Positions 36,969 to 45,453 of a stretch of DNA of 64,000 bases are shown piece by piece. Origin of the DNA: PALSA-693 sp963702305 (lineage in GTDB: Bacteria; Actinomycetota; Acidimicrobiia; Acidimicrobiales; Palsa-688); contig CAVPBX010000011.1 in the NCBI GenBank assembly GCA_963702305.1, forward strand, positions 124,001 to 188,000, given 5' to 3'. Each line of letters opens with the position of its first letter. Within the stretch, counting starts at the first letter, position 1. A program made the translations under genes and the position numbers. The notes beneath the pieces are model-generated. The model saw nothing but the letters and a program-made list of their open reading frames with translations, was not told the DNA's origin and ran no database searches.

Positions 36969-38297
36969 GTGAGGTATCCGAAACGGGCGGCCGCGTCGGT
37001 CGGCATCGCGATGTTGCTCGCCGCTGGCTGCGGCAGCTCGGGAAAGAGCACCTCGAACACCACGGCGGCGCCGTCAGGAGGCACGTCGGCTACGACGGGA
37101 GGAAGCGCGGGCAATACCGCCAGTGATGTCGGTGTGACCCCCACGACCATCACCCTCGGCTACATCACGTCCATCACCGGCGTTTCGTCGTCGAACTTCG
37201 CTGACGGTGTGCAAGGCGCCCAGGCCCGCATCGCCCAGCAGAACGCGGCCGGCGGGATCGACGGCCGCCAGCTCTCGCTCGTTCCGGTCGACGACCTGTC
37301 GACGCCGGCCGGGGACCAAACGGCCGCGCAGGTCCTCGTCCAGCAAAAGAAGGTCTTCGGGGTGATCCCGTACTCGGCGTTCACCTTCGGGGGGGCCCGC
37401 TACCTCCAGCAACAGGGCGTCCCGGTCACCGGCTACGGCTTCGACGGGCCCGAGTGGGCCACGCCGGCCAACAACAACATGTTCACCTACGAGCCTGCAG
37501 TCGACACCAATATCGGCGGCAACTACTACGGCTACGACTACTTCGGGAAGTTCTACCAGCAGGTCGGCATCACCAAGCTGGCCGGCCTGGCGTACGGGAT
37601 CTCCGCCAGCTCGCAGGACAGCATCCATTCCACCTTCGCCTCGGCCGCCATGCATGGCATCAGCCAGTGCTACGCCAACTATGCCGTTCCGTTCGGCGGG
37701 GTCGACTTCACCGCCACCGCGCTGGCGATCAAGAATGCCGGTTGCAACGGCATTGCCGGATCATTCGTCGACTCCTCCGACATCGCCATGAGCACCGCGG
37801 CCAAGCAGGCCGGCATCAACGCCAAGCAGGTGTACTTCACCGGCTACGACCAGGCGACCCTGTCGACCCCGGCCAACATCCAAGCGTACGCCGGGGACTA
37901 CTTCCCCAACTACGTCGACCTCGACCCGACCCTGCCCTCGAACGCTGGCATGTATGCCGCCTTCCAGAAGTACATCCCGAACTACAAGGCTGGATCCCTG
38001 CCCGACTTCGGACTGTTGGGGTCGTACATCTCCACCGACCTGATGATCAAAGGTCTCCAGGTCGCGGGACAGAATCCCACCCGGAAGTCCTTTATCCAGA
38101 ATCTGCGCCAGGTGACGGACTACACCGCAGGCGGCATCCTGCCGAGCCCCACCACGTTCGCGGGCTTCGGCACCGCCGCCATGGTCCCCCCGACGAGTTG
38201 CGAGTTTTTCCTTCAACTCCTGAACGGAAAGTTCGTCAACGCGGCACCGGGTGGCACCGGTCCGGTCTGCGGCAACCGGATCAGCTTCAAGCCCTGA
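36969..38297 (+). CDS. ABC-type solute-binding lipoprotein (branched-chain amino-acid-binding family)
   Basis: 442 residues. Lipoprotein signal with lipobox LLAAGC (Cys21), then a Ser/Thr/Gly-rich tether, then a LivK-type fold: ITLGYITSITGVSSSNF, GGIDGRQLSLVPVDD, QQKKVFGVIPYSAFTFG, YFTGYDQATLSTPANIQAY. GTG start after GGGAGGGGACCAACT. No permease or ATPase genes adjoin it, so the transporter partners are elsewhere. In such catabolic islands these proteins often take up the acidic or aromatic substrate, but specificity is unknown. Confidence 0.88.
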   Translation: MRYPKRAAASVGIAMLLAAGCGSSGKSTSNTTAAPSGGTSATTGGSAGNTASDVGVTPTTITLGYITSITGVSSSNFADGVQGAQARIAQQNAAGGIDGRQLSLVPVDDLSTPAGDQTAAQVLVQQKKVFGVIPYSAFTFGGARYLQQQGVPVTGYGFDGPEWATPANNNMFTYEPAVDTNIGGNYYGYDYFGKFYQQVGITKLAGLAYGISASSQDSIHSTFASAAMHGISQCYANYAVPFGGVDFTATALAIKNAGCNGIAGSFVDSSDIAMSTAAKQAGINAKQVYFTGYDQATLSTPANIQAYAGDYFPNYVDLDPTLPSNAGMYAAFQKYIPNYKAGSLPDFGLLGSYISTDLMIKGLQVAGQNPTRKSFIQNLRQVTDYTAGGILPSPTTFAGFGTAAMVPPTSCEFFLQLLNGKFVNAAPGGTGPVCGNRISFKP

Positions 38298-38316
38298 TCA
38301 GCCGGCCCGGACGGTC

Positions 38317-39090
38317 CTACGGTCGCTCCCGGAGCGACGGATCCATTTGGCCGATCCAGGCGTCGTAGTCCTGCGCTTTCGAGGCTAGGGCCGCGCTGCC
38401 GAACTCCGGGTGCGTCTGGATGAGGAACTGCTCGGCGCCGATGGCTTCGACCAACAGGTCCGCGACCTGTTCCGGCGACCACGCCATCGCCATGACGGGG
38501 TGGTCTTCAGGAAACTGATTGGCGCGCAGCATGGCCGTCATCATGGGACCCGGGCAGAAGCAGGAGACCCGCACCCCTTTCGGTCGGTAGTGGATGGCGA
38601 GCCACTCCGCCAGGGCCAGGCAGGCATGCTTGGTCACCGAGTAGGCGGCCTTGTCCACCTGGGCGGACAGGGCGACGGAGGATGCGGTTTGGAGCAGGTA
38701 ACCCTCGCCTCGGGCGACCATCGAAGGCAGCACGGCCCGCGCCGCGTACACATGGGCCATGACGTGTAGCCCCCACTCGAGGCCCCAGAGACCGTTGTCC
38801 TGGAGTTCACCCGGTTGGGGCGGGCCCGCATAACCCGCGTTGGAGAACCAGACGTCGATTTCCCCGTACGTGCGGCGGGCGAGGGCGACCACCTCGTTGA
38901 CGCCGTCCTCGCTCGTGATGTCGACGGCGAGGCCAGCCGTGCCCAACTCTCCGGCGACGCGGTCGACGGCATCGCCGTCGATGTCGGTGACCACCACCTT
39001 CGCCCCTTCGGCGCTGAACCGGCGGACGAACGCGGCCCCGATACCGTTGCCGGCCCCCGTGACCACCACGACCCTGTTCGCCAGTTGCAT
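38317..39090 (-). CDS. Short-chain dehydrogenase/reductase
   Basis: 257-residue classical SDR: VVVVTGAGNGIGAAFVRRF, NAG motif in VWFSNAGYAG, Ser strand LLQTASSVALSAQ, Tyr-Lys in AAYSVTKHACLAL, and a PGPMMTAML turn. The Asp after the second strand (VVTDIDGD) favours NAD(H). Convergent with the lipoprotein gene and downstream of the MFS gene? No: it is upstream-independent, with MFS on the same strand ending after its start; a hairpin at 39121-39139 separates them. Confidence 0.88.
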   Translation of the reverse strand: MQLANRVVVVTGAGNGIGAAFVRRFSAEGAKVVVTDIDGDAVDRVAGELGTAGLAVDITSEDGVNEVVALARRTYGEIDVWFSNAGYAGPPQPGELQDNGLWGLEWGLHVMAHVYAARAVLPSMVARGEGYLLQTASSVALSAQVDKAAYSVTKHACLALAEWLAIHYRPKGVRVSCFCPGPMMTAMLRANQFPEDHPVMAMAWSPEQVADLLVEAIGAEQFLIQTHPEFGSAALASKAQDYDAWIGQMDPSLRERP

Positions 39091-39120
39091 TCGTCAATCC
39101 TCCTCGGGAGAACGCCGGCT

Positions 39121-39139
39121 AGGCCTTCGGCCGAGGCCT
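39121..39139 (-). terminator. Short hairpin between MFS and SDR genes
   Basis: AGGCCT TCGGCCG AGGCCT: 6-bp stem, 7-base loop, located between the MFS stop (39144) and the SDR start (39090) on the minus strand. It could end the MFS transcript; there is no T-run. Confidence 0.3.
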
Positions 39140-39143
39140 GTGA

Positions 39144-40823
39144 TCAGGACCGGACGGTCTGCCCGGCGATCTGATCTATCGGTTCGACACCCTCCCCTGT
39201 TGGGACCAGGTCCTCACCGTGAATGTAGCGCCGGCCGCGAATCCACGATGCGGCCGCCGCCACCAGACACGCTCCGATGGCGAAGTCGAAAGCGGCGTGC
39301 AGGCCCTGGCGGAAGGGGGCGGCGATGAGGTGCGGGAAGAAGGAGCGACCCTGCAGCACCGCGGCCCGTCCGGGCGGCAAGTGGGCAAGCACCGGCGCGC
39401 CGAGCAGGTGCTGCATGGGGTTGTACCCCAAGAACGCCGCGAACAGGGTCGAGACCGGGGGCAGGTGGGCCACGCGGTGGGCCACCTGCGACGCCACCCC
39501 TTGGTCCACCAGACCCTGGTACAGGCTCGTCGGCAGAGTGGCCGAGAGCCCGACGATCATGAGCGAGAAGAAGATGCCGATCGACAGGACCTGGGCGGAG
39601 TTCTGGAAGGTGGAGGTCATCCCGGAGCCCGCGCCTCGATGTTCAGGCGGCAGGCTGTTCATGACCGCGGCCCGGTTGGGTGACATGAATAGCCCGTTGC
39701 TGAGACCCATCACGAGCAGCAGGGGGGCGAAGGCCCAGTAGTTGAAGTCCACCGGGAGCAGCTCGAGCAGGATGAAAGCGAGCGCCGCGACCAGCATCCC
39801 GCCGGTGGCGAACGCCCGCGCCCCGTAGCGGTCCGACAGTATCCCGGAGATAGGTCCGGCAATGAAGAAGCCGGCCGTGAGGGGCAACATATAGATGCCC
39901 GCCCACAGGGGGGTGCGGGCGAAGTCGTAGCCGTGCAGCGGCAGCCAGATCCCCTGCAACCAGATGATCAGCACGAACATCAAGCCGCCCCGGCCGACCG
40001 CCGACAGGAAGCTGGCCAGGGTACCGGCCGTGAAGGCTCGGATGCGGAACAGCGGCAGGCGGAACATGGGCTCGGCAGTGTGCGTTTCGATGATCGCAAA
40101 GACGATCAGGAGGGCGAACCCTCCGCCCAGTTCGCTGACGACCGCCGGGCTCGTCCAACCCATGGTGTGGGTGCCGTACGGCTCGATCCCGTAGGTAATG
40201 CCCACCATGACCGCGATGAGCCCGAGGGCGAACGTGATGTTGCCGGCCCAGTCGATGGACGTCTTGCGGGGCGGAACCAGGTCGTGGAGCATCTTGTAGG
40301 CCCAAACCGTGCAGAACAGCCCGATCGGTACGGACACCAGGAAGATCAGCCGCCAATTGATCGGCGCCAGCAATCCACCGAGCACCAGCCCGAGGAAGGT
40401 CCCGCTGGTCGCCGCCACGCCGTTGATCCCGAGCGCCATGCCCCGTTGGTTGGCCGGAAAGGCGTCGGTGAGGATGGCGGCCGAATTGGCGAACAGCATG
40501 GCGCCGCCGACCCCTTGGAACACTCGCATGACAATGAGCCAGATGGCTCCCGCCTTCCCGGTCATCCAGGTGACGGTGAGCAGCAGCGAGAAGAACGTGA
40601 ACACGGCGAAGCCCAGGTTGTAGATCTTCACCCGGCCGTACATGTCCCCCAGCCGGCCGAGGCTCACCACCAACACGCTGGTCACCACCAAGAAGCCAAG
40701 GATCATCCACAGCAGGTAGAAGCTGTTGCCCGGCCCGAGCGGGTCGAGGTGGATCCCCCGGAAGATGTCGGGCATGGCGATGAGCACGATCGAGCCGTCG
40801 ATCGTCACCATCAGCACTCCCAT
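39144..40823 (-). CDS. MFS transporter, DHA2-like 14-TM family
   Basis: 559 residues, rich in membrane helices (about 14), with the motif LGRLGDMYGRVKIYNLG (loop 2-3), MRVFQGVGGAMLFANSAAI (motif C-like region) and NRAAVMNSLPPEHRGAGSGM. It is a proton-driven drug/solute exporter by family. The first ATG in frame is 40823, but conserved N-terminal sequence (RYKWIALVNTT) continues upstream to a TAG at 40901 with no ATG, GTG or TTG, so the true start is unclear or a base error lies upstream. An extended C-terminal periplasmic loop contains HLLGAPVLAHLPPGRAAVLQ. Confidence 0.85.
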   Translation of the reverse strand: MGVLMVTIDGSIVLIAMPDIFRGIHLDPLGPGNSFYLLWMILGFLVVTSVLVVSLGRLGDMYGRVKIYNLGFAVFTFFSLLLTVTWMTGKAGAIWLIVMRVFQGVGGAMLFANSAAILTDAFPANQRGMALGINGVAATSGTFLGLVLGGLLAPINWRLIFLVSVPIGLFCTVWAYKMLHDLVPPRKTSIDWAGNITFALGLIAVMVGITYGIEPYGTHTMGWTSPAVVSELGGGFALLIVFAIIETHTAEPMFRLPLFRIRAFTAGTLASFLSAVGRGGLMFVLIIWLQGIWLPLHGYDFARTPLWAGIYMLPLTAGFFIAGPISGILSDRYGARAFATGGMLVAALAFILLELLPVDFNYWAFAPLLLVMGLSNGLFMSPNRAAVMNSLPPEHRGAGSGMTSTFQNSAQVLSIGIFFSLMIVGLSATLPTSLYQGLVDQGVASQVAHRVAHLPPVSTLFAAFLGYNPMQHLLGAPVLAHLPPGRAAVLQGRSFFPHLIAAPFRQGLHAAFDFAIGACLVAAAASWIRGRRYIHGEDLVPTGEGVEPIDQIAGQTVRS

Positions 40824-40977
40824 GGTGGTGTTGACGAGGGCGATCCACTTGTAGCGGTCGGGTGCGGAGGTTGATGCTCGGGTGCCGATACAGAAACCCT
40901 ACAGACAGTGGACGTTTAGGGCAACTAACTACTCCCGCCTGAGGCCCGGTGCCGCAGCCGGGGGCCCCAGCCGGCGT

Positions 40978-42510
40978 TCAGGGCCCGAAGTGGGCGAAGT
41001 CGATATGCATATTCGCGGTCGGCGACCACGTCGCGTCGTGCCCGCCATAGAAGGTGCTGAAAAACAACCCGCCGATGGGGGTGCTGGTGCCGGTCACGGC
41101 CAGACCGGTTTGGTCGACGTACTGCTTGCCGTCGTAGGCGAGCGTCACGTACCCGTCGGAGTGACCCGGAGTGTTCAGGTGGACGTGCTCGGACAGGTGA
41201 TGCCAGTTGCCGTCGGCCTGGAAGCTGAAGTTGCCACGACCCCAGTCGTCGCCATAACCGGACGTGGTGGAGATGTAGCCGTACACTTCGGCGGCGCCGT
41301 TGGCTCGCCACATGAGCCGCATCGACCAACCGTTGACGTTGTGGCTTCCGCCACTAAATGGCTCGATGCCCCCGTACATCCCGGGTAGCTTCCCGCCTTT
41401 GACGAACTGGAAGCCGACCGGGAAGCGAACGTCGTAGGACAAGGTGGCGTCGGTGGCGGTTCCTGAGGCGAACGGCAGGCACAGTTGGGCGCCACCAAAG
41501 GGGGCGCCGGCGCTCGGCGCCGAGGAGCCGGCCGGAAAGTCAACCGTGAGGATCCCGCCGTTTATGGTGGCGTTCTGCTGGCTGAACTGGCAGAAGCCGG
41601 AGCCGCTGAACGCCGGGGCGAAGAAACCCGCCAGGCCGCCCGACGGAGTCGGCGGCGGCGGGGTGGGTGTGGTTGTCGCCGTGGGGGCGGTCGTCGGCGT
41701 TGATGTGGAGCTGGGGGTGGAGGTAGGTGTCGGGGCGGTGGTCGGCGTCGGGCGCGTAGTCGAGGTGGAAGATGGCGTCGAGGTCGGCGTCGTGGTGCTC
41801 GTCGGGACCGAAGTTCCGGAACCGCTGGTGACCACCAGATCCCGGGCGTTGACCTGGCTGCCTCGGGAGCCAAAGCCGACGCGCGCCGACGCGCTCAAAC
41901 CCGCGGCTGTCGCCCGAGCTACCGAGACCCCGTTGCGGTCCACCGTCACGGTTGTCCCGGACTTGGTGACCGTCACGTCGTCGTTGCGGCCAGCGGCGAT
42001 CAGCTGCGAGGTCGGGAATCCGGACAGTTGGGTGGCCTGGCCGTTCGCGACCTGGTACAGGCCATCCTGGTTGGCGGTCGCGCCTTGGCTGAAGTTGGCG
42101 TAGAAGTAGTTCCCCGAGTCGACCAGTCCGAAGATCAATGAGTAGCTGTTCGCACTCGGCAGCGTCGGCTGTGCGGACAGGCGCGCCGTGAGGACCCAGT
42201 CGCCGGAGAGGACGGTGTTGTCCACCACCAGGTTGCTGTTGGCGACGCCGGGGGCCGCGGGGACCGGGCTGGGCAAGGTGAAGACGTAGTTTCCCGACAC
42301 CCATGTCCCGCCCGTCAGGACGGTGAAGTTGGCGGCGGATGCGCTGGTGGCGAACTTCTCCTCGATCCCCGTGCCGGGAGGGCTCGACTGGACGGCCGCG
42401 TCGGAGAGCACGCCCGAGAGAACGCCGCCCGTGGTACCGAGCACCGCGAAGACGACGCCCGCGACCATGACGATCCGGGGGATCAGGCGACGGGGGACGC
42501 GAATATCCAT
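40978..42510 (-). CDS. Secreted polysaccharide lyase-like protein (PL14 C-domain) with Thr/Pro linker
   Basis: 510 residues. N-terminal signal/anchor (IPRIVMVAGVVFAVLGTTGGVL), a lectin-like or DUF1080-like beta-sandwich (about 50-235: FTVLTGGTWVSGNYVF, IFGLVDSGNYFYANFSQG), a Thr/Ser/Pro linker of about 55 residues (TPTSTPSSTSTT repeats), and a ~210-residue C-domain resembling polysaccharide lyase family 14 (LSYDVRFPVGFQFVKGGKLPG, GWSMRLMWRANGAAEVYGYI, FSTFYGGHDATWSPTAN). PL14 enzymes cut alginate or glucuronan. It is probably surface-exposed or released. Confidence 0.78.
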   Translation of the reverse strand: MDIRVPRRLIPRIVMVAGVVFAVLGTTGGVLSGVLSDAAVQSSPPGTGIEEKFATSASAANFTVLTGGTWVSGNYVFTLPSPVPAAPGVANSNLVVDNTVLSGDWVLTARLSAQPTLPSANSYSLIFGLVDSGNYFYANFSQGATANQDGLYQVANGQATQLSGFPTSQLIAAGRNDDVTVTKSGTTVTVDRNGVSVARATAAGLSASARVGFGSRGSQVNARDLVVTSGSGTSVPTSTTTPTSTPSSTSTTRPTPTTAPTPTSTPSSTSTPTTAPTATTTPTPPPPTPSGGLAGFFAPAFSGSGFCQFSQQNATINGGILTVDFPAGSSAPSAGAPFGGAQLCLPFASGTATDATLSYDVRFPVGFQFVKGGKLPGMYGGIEPFSGGSHNVNGWSMRLMWRANGAAEVYGYISTTSGYGDDWGRGNFSFQADGNWHHLSEHVHLNTPGHSDGYVTLAYDGKQYVDQTGLAVTGTSTPIGGLFFSTFYGGHDATWSPTANMHIDFAHFGP

Positions 42511-42557
42511 AGCTTCTCACCGTCTTCGGCTCTGGACGCCGCCCGGTTGAGCGCCGG

Positions 42558-43193
42558 TCACTCAGTGATGGTAATGGGCGTCACCCGCACCGTCGGGTGG
42601 CGCGTTGGCGGTCGGAGGCCGTCGAGCACCATCGCCAGCAGCCGATCGCCCTGATCCGGGGTGAGGGTGGTGGTCGTGCAGATAGGCGAGACGAGCTGCA
42701 TGAGGTCGGCGCCGTCGATATCCCGCCGGGCGGCTCCCGCCTCTTGGGCCCGATTGAGCACCCGGTCGCAGGCTTCCCAGATCCGCTCGCGGGACACCGA
42801 CTTCAGATCCGGGTTCTTCTCGAACGCTTCGTGCAGCTCGTTGAGGAACGTGCGCTTGGAGCGCCCGTAGTTGATGTAGGCCCGCAGCCACATCTCGAGG
42901 GCGGTCCATGGCTCGCGTTCGGTCACCCCACGGTCGGCGGTGCCAACCAGTACGTCGACCTCGTCGCGGAAGACCGCCTCGACGATGTCGATCCGTTTGG
43001 GAAAGTGGCGATACAGCGTTCCTACGCCCACGCCCGCCTGCTTGGCGATGGCCTCCATCGAGGCGCCCCCACCCTGGTCGGCGAACACTTTGCGGGCCGC
43101 ATCGACCAGACGCTCGTAGTTGCGGCGGGCGTCCGCGCGCATCGGCTTGGTGCCCGGTGCGTCACCACTGTTCGCGTCGTGCTGGCCGGCCAT
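42558..43193 (-). CDS. TetR family repressor of the adjacent MFS gene
   Basis: 211 residues: NYERLVDAARKVFADQGGGA, MEAIAKQAGVGVGTLYRHFPKRIDIVEAVF (helix-turn-helix ~35-70), then a ligand domain close to the SbtR/YcdC-like group (LKSVSRERIWEACDRVLNRA). Start ATG 43193. Transcribed divergently from the MFS gene at 43306; the 112-base space holds a promoter with an operator-like palindrome, so this protein very probably represses the exporter. Confidence 0.87.
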   Translation of the reverse strand: MAGQHDANSGDAPGTKPMRADARRNYERLVDAARKVFADQGGGASMEAIAKQAGVGVGTLYRHFPKRIDIVEAVFRDEVDVLVGTADRGVTEREPWTALEMWLRAYINYGRSKRTFLNELHEAFEKNPDLKSVSRERIWEACDRVLNRAQEAGAARRDIDGADLMQLVSPICTTTTLTPDQGDRLLAMVLDGLRPPTRHPTVRVTPITITE

Positions 43194-43220
43194 GGCCCTG
43201 GCACCTCCACTGAAAAATAC

Positions 43221-43249
43221 TTGCGAAACGGAGGCACCCTCCGTATAGT
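43221..43249 (+). promoter_or_regulatory. MFS promoter with embedded TetR operator
   Basis: TTGCGA (43221-43226), exactly 17 bases, TATAGT (43244-43249). The spacer carries the perfect palindrome ACGGAGG-CAC-CCTCCGT (43228-43244), whose last base is also the first of the -10. A second palindrome GGAAGCTTCC lies at 43257-43266, around or just after the start point. Binding of the divergent TetR here would exclude RNA polymerase. Confidence 0.65.
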
Positions 43250-43305
43250 AAGTGGAGGAAGCTTCCGCTTTGCTCCTCAGAATACCAGCGGAAAGGTCGT
43301 AGTCA

Positions 43306-44793
43306 ATGGTTTCACCCGTCGATCTCCAGCGTGCCCCCCAGAGCTGGCGTCGCAACCCCGCCGTGGTCCTGGCGGTCATCCTCACCGCCCAGATGATGGT
43401 CGTCCTCGACGCCACCATCGTCAACGTCGCCCTGCCCCACATCCAGCGCAGCCTGGGCTTCTCGAGCTCCGCCCTGTCGTGGGTCCTCAATGCCTACGTG
43501 CTCACCTTCGGCGGGCTCCTGCTCCTCGGCGCCCGGTCGGGCGACCTGCTCGGCCGGAGACGCACGTTCCTGGCCGGTATCGGCCTGTTCACCCTCAGCT
43601 CACTGGCCGGCGGCTTCGCCACCACCGGCTGGATGCTCCTGTCGGCCCGGGCCCTACAGGGGGTCGGCGGGGCCCTGGCGGCACCGGCCGCGCTCGCCCT
43701 GCTCACGACGGTATTCCCAGACGGCCGGGAGCGGGTGCGAGCCATCGGGCTGTTCACCACCGTGTCCGCCGCCGGCGGTGCCACCGGTCTGGTCGCCGGA
43801 GGGCTGCTCACCGAGTGGGCGTCGTGGCGGTGGGTGATGTTCGTCAACGTTCCCATTGGCCTGGCCGTGATCGCGGTCGGCCGGGGAGTCCTGGTCGAGA
43901 CGGCCCGGCGCCACGGCCGCTTCGACCTGAGCGGGGCCCTGACCTCGACGGCGGGGATGACCGCCGTGGTGCTCGGACTGGTCGAAGCCGGAAGCCAGGG
44001 CTGGGCGGCACCGATCACCGTCGGGTCGCTCGTCGCCGGCGTGGCGCTCCTGGGCCTCTTCATGCGCATCGAGAAGACGGCGGCCGAGCCGATCCTCCCC
44101 CTACGGATCCTGGCCGACCGCACCCGGGCCGCCGCCAATGTGGCCCGGGGGCTCGGCTACGCCGGCATGTACGGGATGATCTTCTTCCTGACCCAGTTCC
44201 TGCAGGACATCCAGGGCCACTCCTCGCTGATCACCGGCATCGGCTTCCTGCCCGCGCCGACATCGGTGTTCCTGGCCTCGCAACTGACGAGCAAGGTGCT
44301 CGTCAACCGGCTGCCGGCGAAAGCGCTCATGGTCATCGGTTCCAGCCTGTCGGCCTCGGGGCTGCTGGTGGCGACCCAGTTCCATGCCGGCACCCCCTAC
44401 CTAGAGGTCCTTGTCAGCCTCGTCCTGCTCGGCACCGGCATGGGCTTCTCGTTTGTCAGCCTGACGACGGCCGGCCTGGCGGGCGTGGCCCCCGCCGACG
44501 CCGGTGCCGCCTCCGGCCTGATCAACGTGATGCAACAGCTCGGAGCCGCCCTCGGCCTGGCGGTGCTGGTCACCGTCTTCGACAGCGTCGCCCATCCCGG
44601 TCCGGCTGGACTGGCGGCGGCCGGACCGGCGGCCCGGGCCGTCCTGGTCCACGGGATGGACGTGACGTTCGCCGCCGGAGCGGCGTTCGCGCTGGCGGCC
44701 GTGGCCATCGTGGCGCTGGCCGTCCGCACGCCCCGGCCAGCCGAGGCGCCGGCGACGCGGCCGCTCGAGCTGGAGGCCGAGGTGGCGGCCTAA
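43306..44793 (+). CDS. MFS drug exporter, DHA2 family (EmrB/QacA-like, 14 TM)
   Basis: 495 residues, about 14 membrane helices. Family marks: MMVVLDATIVNVALPHIQRSL (helix 1 motif D1), GARSGDLLGRRRTFLAG (loop 2-3), ARALQGVGGALAAPAALAL (motif C-like), and WRWVMFVNVPIG. DHA2 proteins export drugs or cations by proton antiport. The leader has GGAAAGG before the ATG. Regulation by the divergent TetR is very likely. Its stop codon sits in the loop of a strong terminator hairpin. Confidence 0.92.
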   Translation: MVSPVDLQRAPQSWRRNPAVVLAVILTAQMMVVLDATIVNVALPHIQRSLGFSSSALSWVLNAYVLTFGGLLLLGARSGDLLGRRRTFLAGIGLFTLSSLAGGFATTGWMLLSARALQGVGGALAAPAALALLTTVFPDGRERVRAIGLFTTVSAAGGATGLVAGGLLTEWASWRWVMFVNVPIGLAVIAVGRGVLVETARRHGRFDLSGALTSTAGMTAVVLGLVEAGSQGWAAPITVGSLVAGVALLGLFMRIEKTAAEPILPLRILADRTRAAANVARGLGYAGMYGMIFFLTQFLQDIQGHSSLITGIGFLPAPTSVFLASQLTSKVLVNRLPAKALMVIGSSLSASGLLVATQFHAGTPYLEVLVSLVLLGTGMGFSFVSLTTAGLAGVAPADAGAASGLINVMQQLGAALGLAVLVTVFDSVAHPGPAGLAAAGPAARAVLVHGMDVTFAAGAAFALAAVAIVALAVRTPRPAEAPATRPLELEAEVAA

Positions 44794-44806
44794 GCCGCCA
44801 CCTCGG
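44777..44806. terminator. 13-bp hairpin, bidirectional terminator overlapping the MFS stop codon
   Basis: CCGAGGTGGCGGC (44777-44789) and GCCGCCACCTCGG (44794-44806) form a perfect 13-bp stem with the 4-base loop CTAA; TAA of the loop is the MFS stop codon. It lies between convergent MFS and msrA and should stop transcription from both sides. No T-run. Confidence 0.65.
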
Positions 44807-44815
44807 ACCCGGGGC

Positions 44816-45337
44816 CTATTGGGTGACGCGGTCGGCGCGGTGCGGGAGCTTCCAGCCGGGGCGTACGAAATGGCACGTATAGCCGGCGGGATACCGCTCC
44901 AGGTAGTCCTGGTGCTCGGGCTCGGCCTCCCAGAAGGGGCCGGCGGGCGACACTTCGGTGACGACCTTCCCCGGCCACAGTCCCGAGGCTTCGACATCGG
45001 CGATGGTGTCCTCGGCGATGCTCTTCTGGGCATCGGAGGTGTAGAAGATCGCCGACCGGTAGCTGGTACCGATGTCGTTGCCTTGCCGGTCCTTGGTGGT
45101 CGGATCGTGAATCTGGAAGAAGAACTCCAGCAGGTCCCGGTACGAGATCCGATCGGGGTCGAAGACGATCTCGATGGCCTCGGCGTGGCTGCCATGGTTG
45201 CGGTAGGTGGCGTTGGGCACGTCCCCGCCGCTGTAGCCGACTCTGGTGGAGATCACGCCCGGCCGCTTGCGGATGAGATCCTGCATTCCCCAGAAACAGC
45301 CTCCAGCCAGGATCGCGGTCTCAGGCTCGTCGCTCAT
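44816..45337 (-). CDS. msrA: Peptide methionine-S-sulfoxide reductase MsrA
   Basis: 173 residues, normal for MsrA, which repairs S-sulfoxides of methionine. The nucleophile is Cys14 in AGGCFWGMQD; other conserved parts are TRVGYSGGDVPNATYRNHGSHAEA and FFFQIHDPTTKDRQGNDIGTSYRSAIFY. A second Cys lies near the end (YTCHFVRPGW) and could resolve the disulfide. There is no adjacent msrB. Start ATG 45337 follows AAGGAGCAGGACC. Confidence 0.95.
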   Translation of the reverse strand: MSDEPETAILAGGCFWGMQDLIRKRPGVISTRVGYSGGDVPNATYRNHGSHAEAIEIVFDPDRISYRDLLEFFFQIHDPTTKDRQGNDIGTSYRSAIFYTSDAQKSIAEDTIADVEASGLWPGKVVTEVSPAGPFWEAEPEHQDYLERYPAGYTCHFVRPGWKLPHRADRVTQ

Positions 45338-45453
45338 GGTCCTGCTCCTTCCGAATGGTCGGCGACCTCGGTGTGACTGGGAAAACACCGGCATCTCGTG
45401 GCGTGTTCCTCGGGTGTCATGTTCGCGCGTGTCACAGCCGGCCGACTTCGGGC

